A DNA stretch of 14,208 nt from Stramenopiles sp. TOSAG23-3 (taxonomy: Eukaryota; Sar): assembly GCA_900128585.1 (NCBI GenBank), contig LT642308.1:10062-24269 (forward strand), in the 5' to 3' direction. Below the pieces are notes generated by a model that saw only the letters and a list, made by a program, of their open reading frames with translations, was not told where the DNA came from and ran no database searches. This document shows positions 14,207 to 14,208 of the stretch, piece after piece. The translations under genes were made by a program, and so were the position numbers. Each line of letters begins with the position of its first letter. Position 1 is the first letter of the stretch.

Positions 14207-14208
14207 AA
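13565..14208. promoter_or_regulatory. Upstream region of the SET gene
   Basis: This is the 5' side of the minus-strand SET gene up to the window edge. It is A/T-rich, with CT-rich patches (for example around 13880-13915), a TAGTATAGTATAGTAGT tract near 13991-14007 that resembles TAGTATAGTAGTA near 6644, one GTACCCGTA 9-mer, and the terminal microsatellite. No credible gene or RNA was found. Confidence 0.5.
14120..14208. repeat. Polypurine tract ending in a (GAAA)17 microsatellite
   Basis: From 14120 to the edge the plus strand is purine only: A-run, GAAG/GGAA units, then 17 perfect GAAA units at 14141-14208, continuing beyond the window. Such tracts can form triplex structures and often break assemblies, so the window may end here for technical reasons. 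Confidence 0.95.

Overview
This window looks like a piece of nuclear genome from a compact, intron-poor single-celled eukaryote. The reasons are: long single-exon reading frames with eukaryotic targeting signals (ER signal peptides, a type II membrane anchor, a mitochondrion-like presequence), no Shine-Dalgarno sites, no operons, and gene families typical of protists and algae (tandem LSMT/SETD3-type SET domains, a METTL24-like methyltransferase, a calponin-homology-like protein). Genes are moderately GC-rich and stop abruptly against very AT-rich spacers full of homopolymers. A picoplanktonic green alga (Mamiellales), perhaps one of its low-GC outlier chromosomes, would fit, but this is inference and no marker in the window proves it.

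Layout: six well supported genes and one probable small gene fill most of the window and alternate strictly in strand. They are: a secreted METTL24/Methyltransf_22-like methyltransferase (minus, 391-1695); a fold-type I PLP aminotransferase (plus, 2472-3704); a membrane-anchored tyrosinase-type copper protein (minus, 4146-5648); an unrecognised secretory membrane protein with a symmetric cysteine module (plus, 6889-7962); a calponin-homology-like/EF-hand-like protein (minus, 8135-9967, real start unresolved); a small coiled-coil protein (plus, 9997-10293); and a secreted protein with two complete SET units (minus, 10895-13564). The left edge may carry the tail of another gene (2-64), and the right edge runs into a GAAA microsatellite. 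Several frames have non-ATG codons upstream of their first ATG; I placed starts at ATG where one exists (1695 for the methyltransferase, 13564 for the SET protein).

Working together: four of the seven products are predicted to enter the secretory pathway (methyltransferase, tyrosinase, cysteine-rich membrane protein, SET protein). Two of them are methyltransferase folds predicted to sit in the ER/Golgi lumen or outside. A role in making or modifying a cell surface or matrix is a reasonable hypothesis, but adjacency in a eukaryote is weak evidence of shared function.

The most unusual non-coding signal is a short repeat family with the core CAAGAAAATTGGCTGTTATT. It sits in the two larger convergent 3' spacers (four copies at 3867-4050, one or two at 10535-10596), and I found it in no promoter spacer. 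Other signals are an 18-bp perfect inverted repeat with ACGTGAGAA motifs between the first two genes, a 29-bp-period direct repeat at a third convergent junction, and a calponin-homology gene whose frame has no usable ATG, implying a hidden upstream exon or a broken start.
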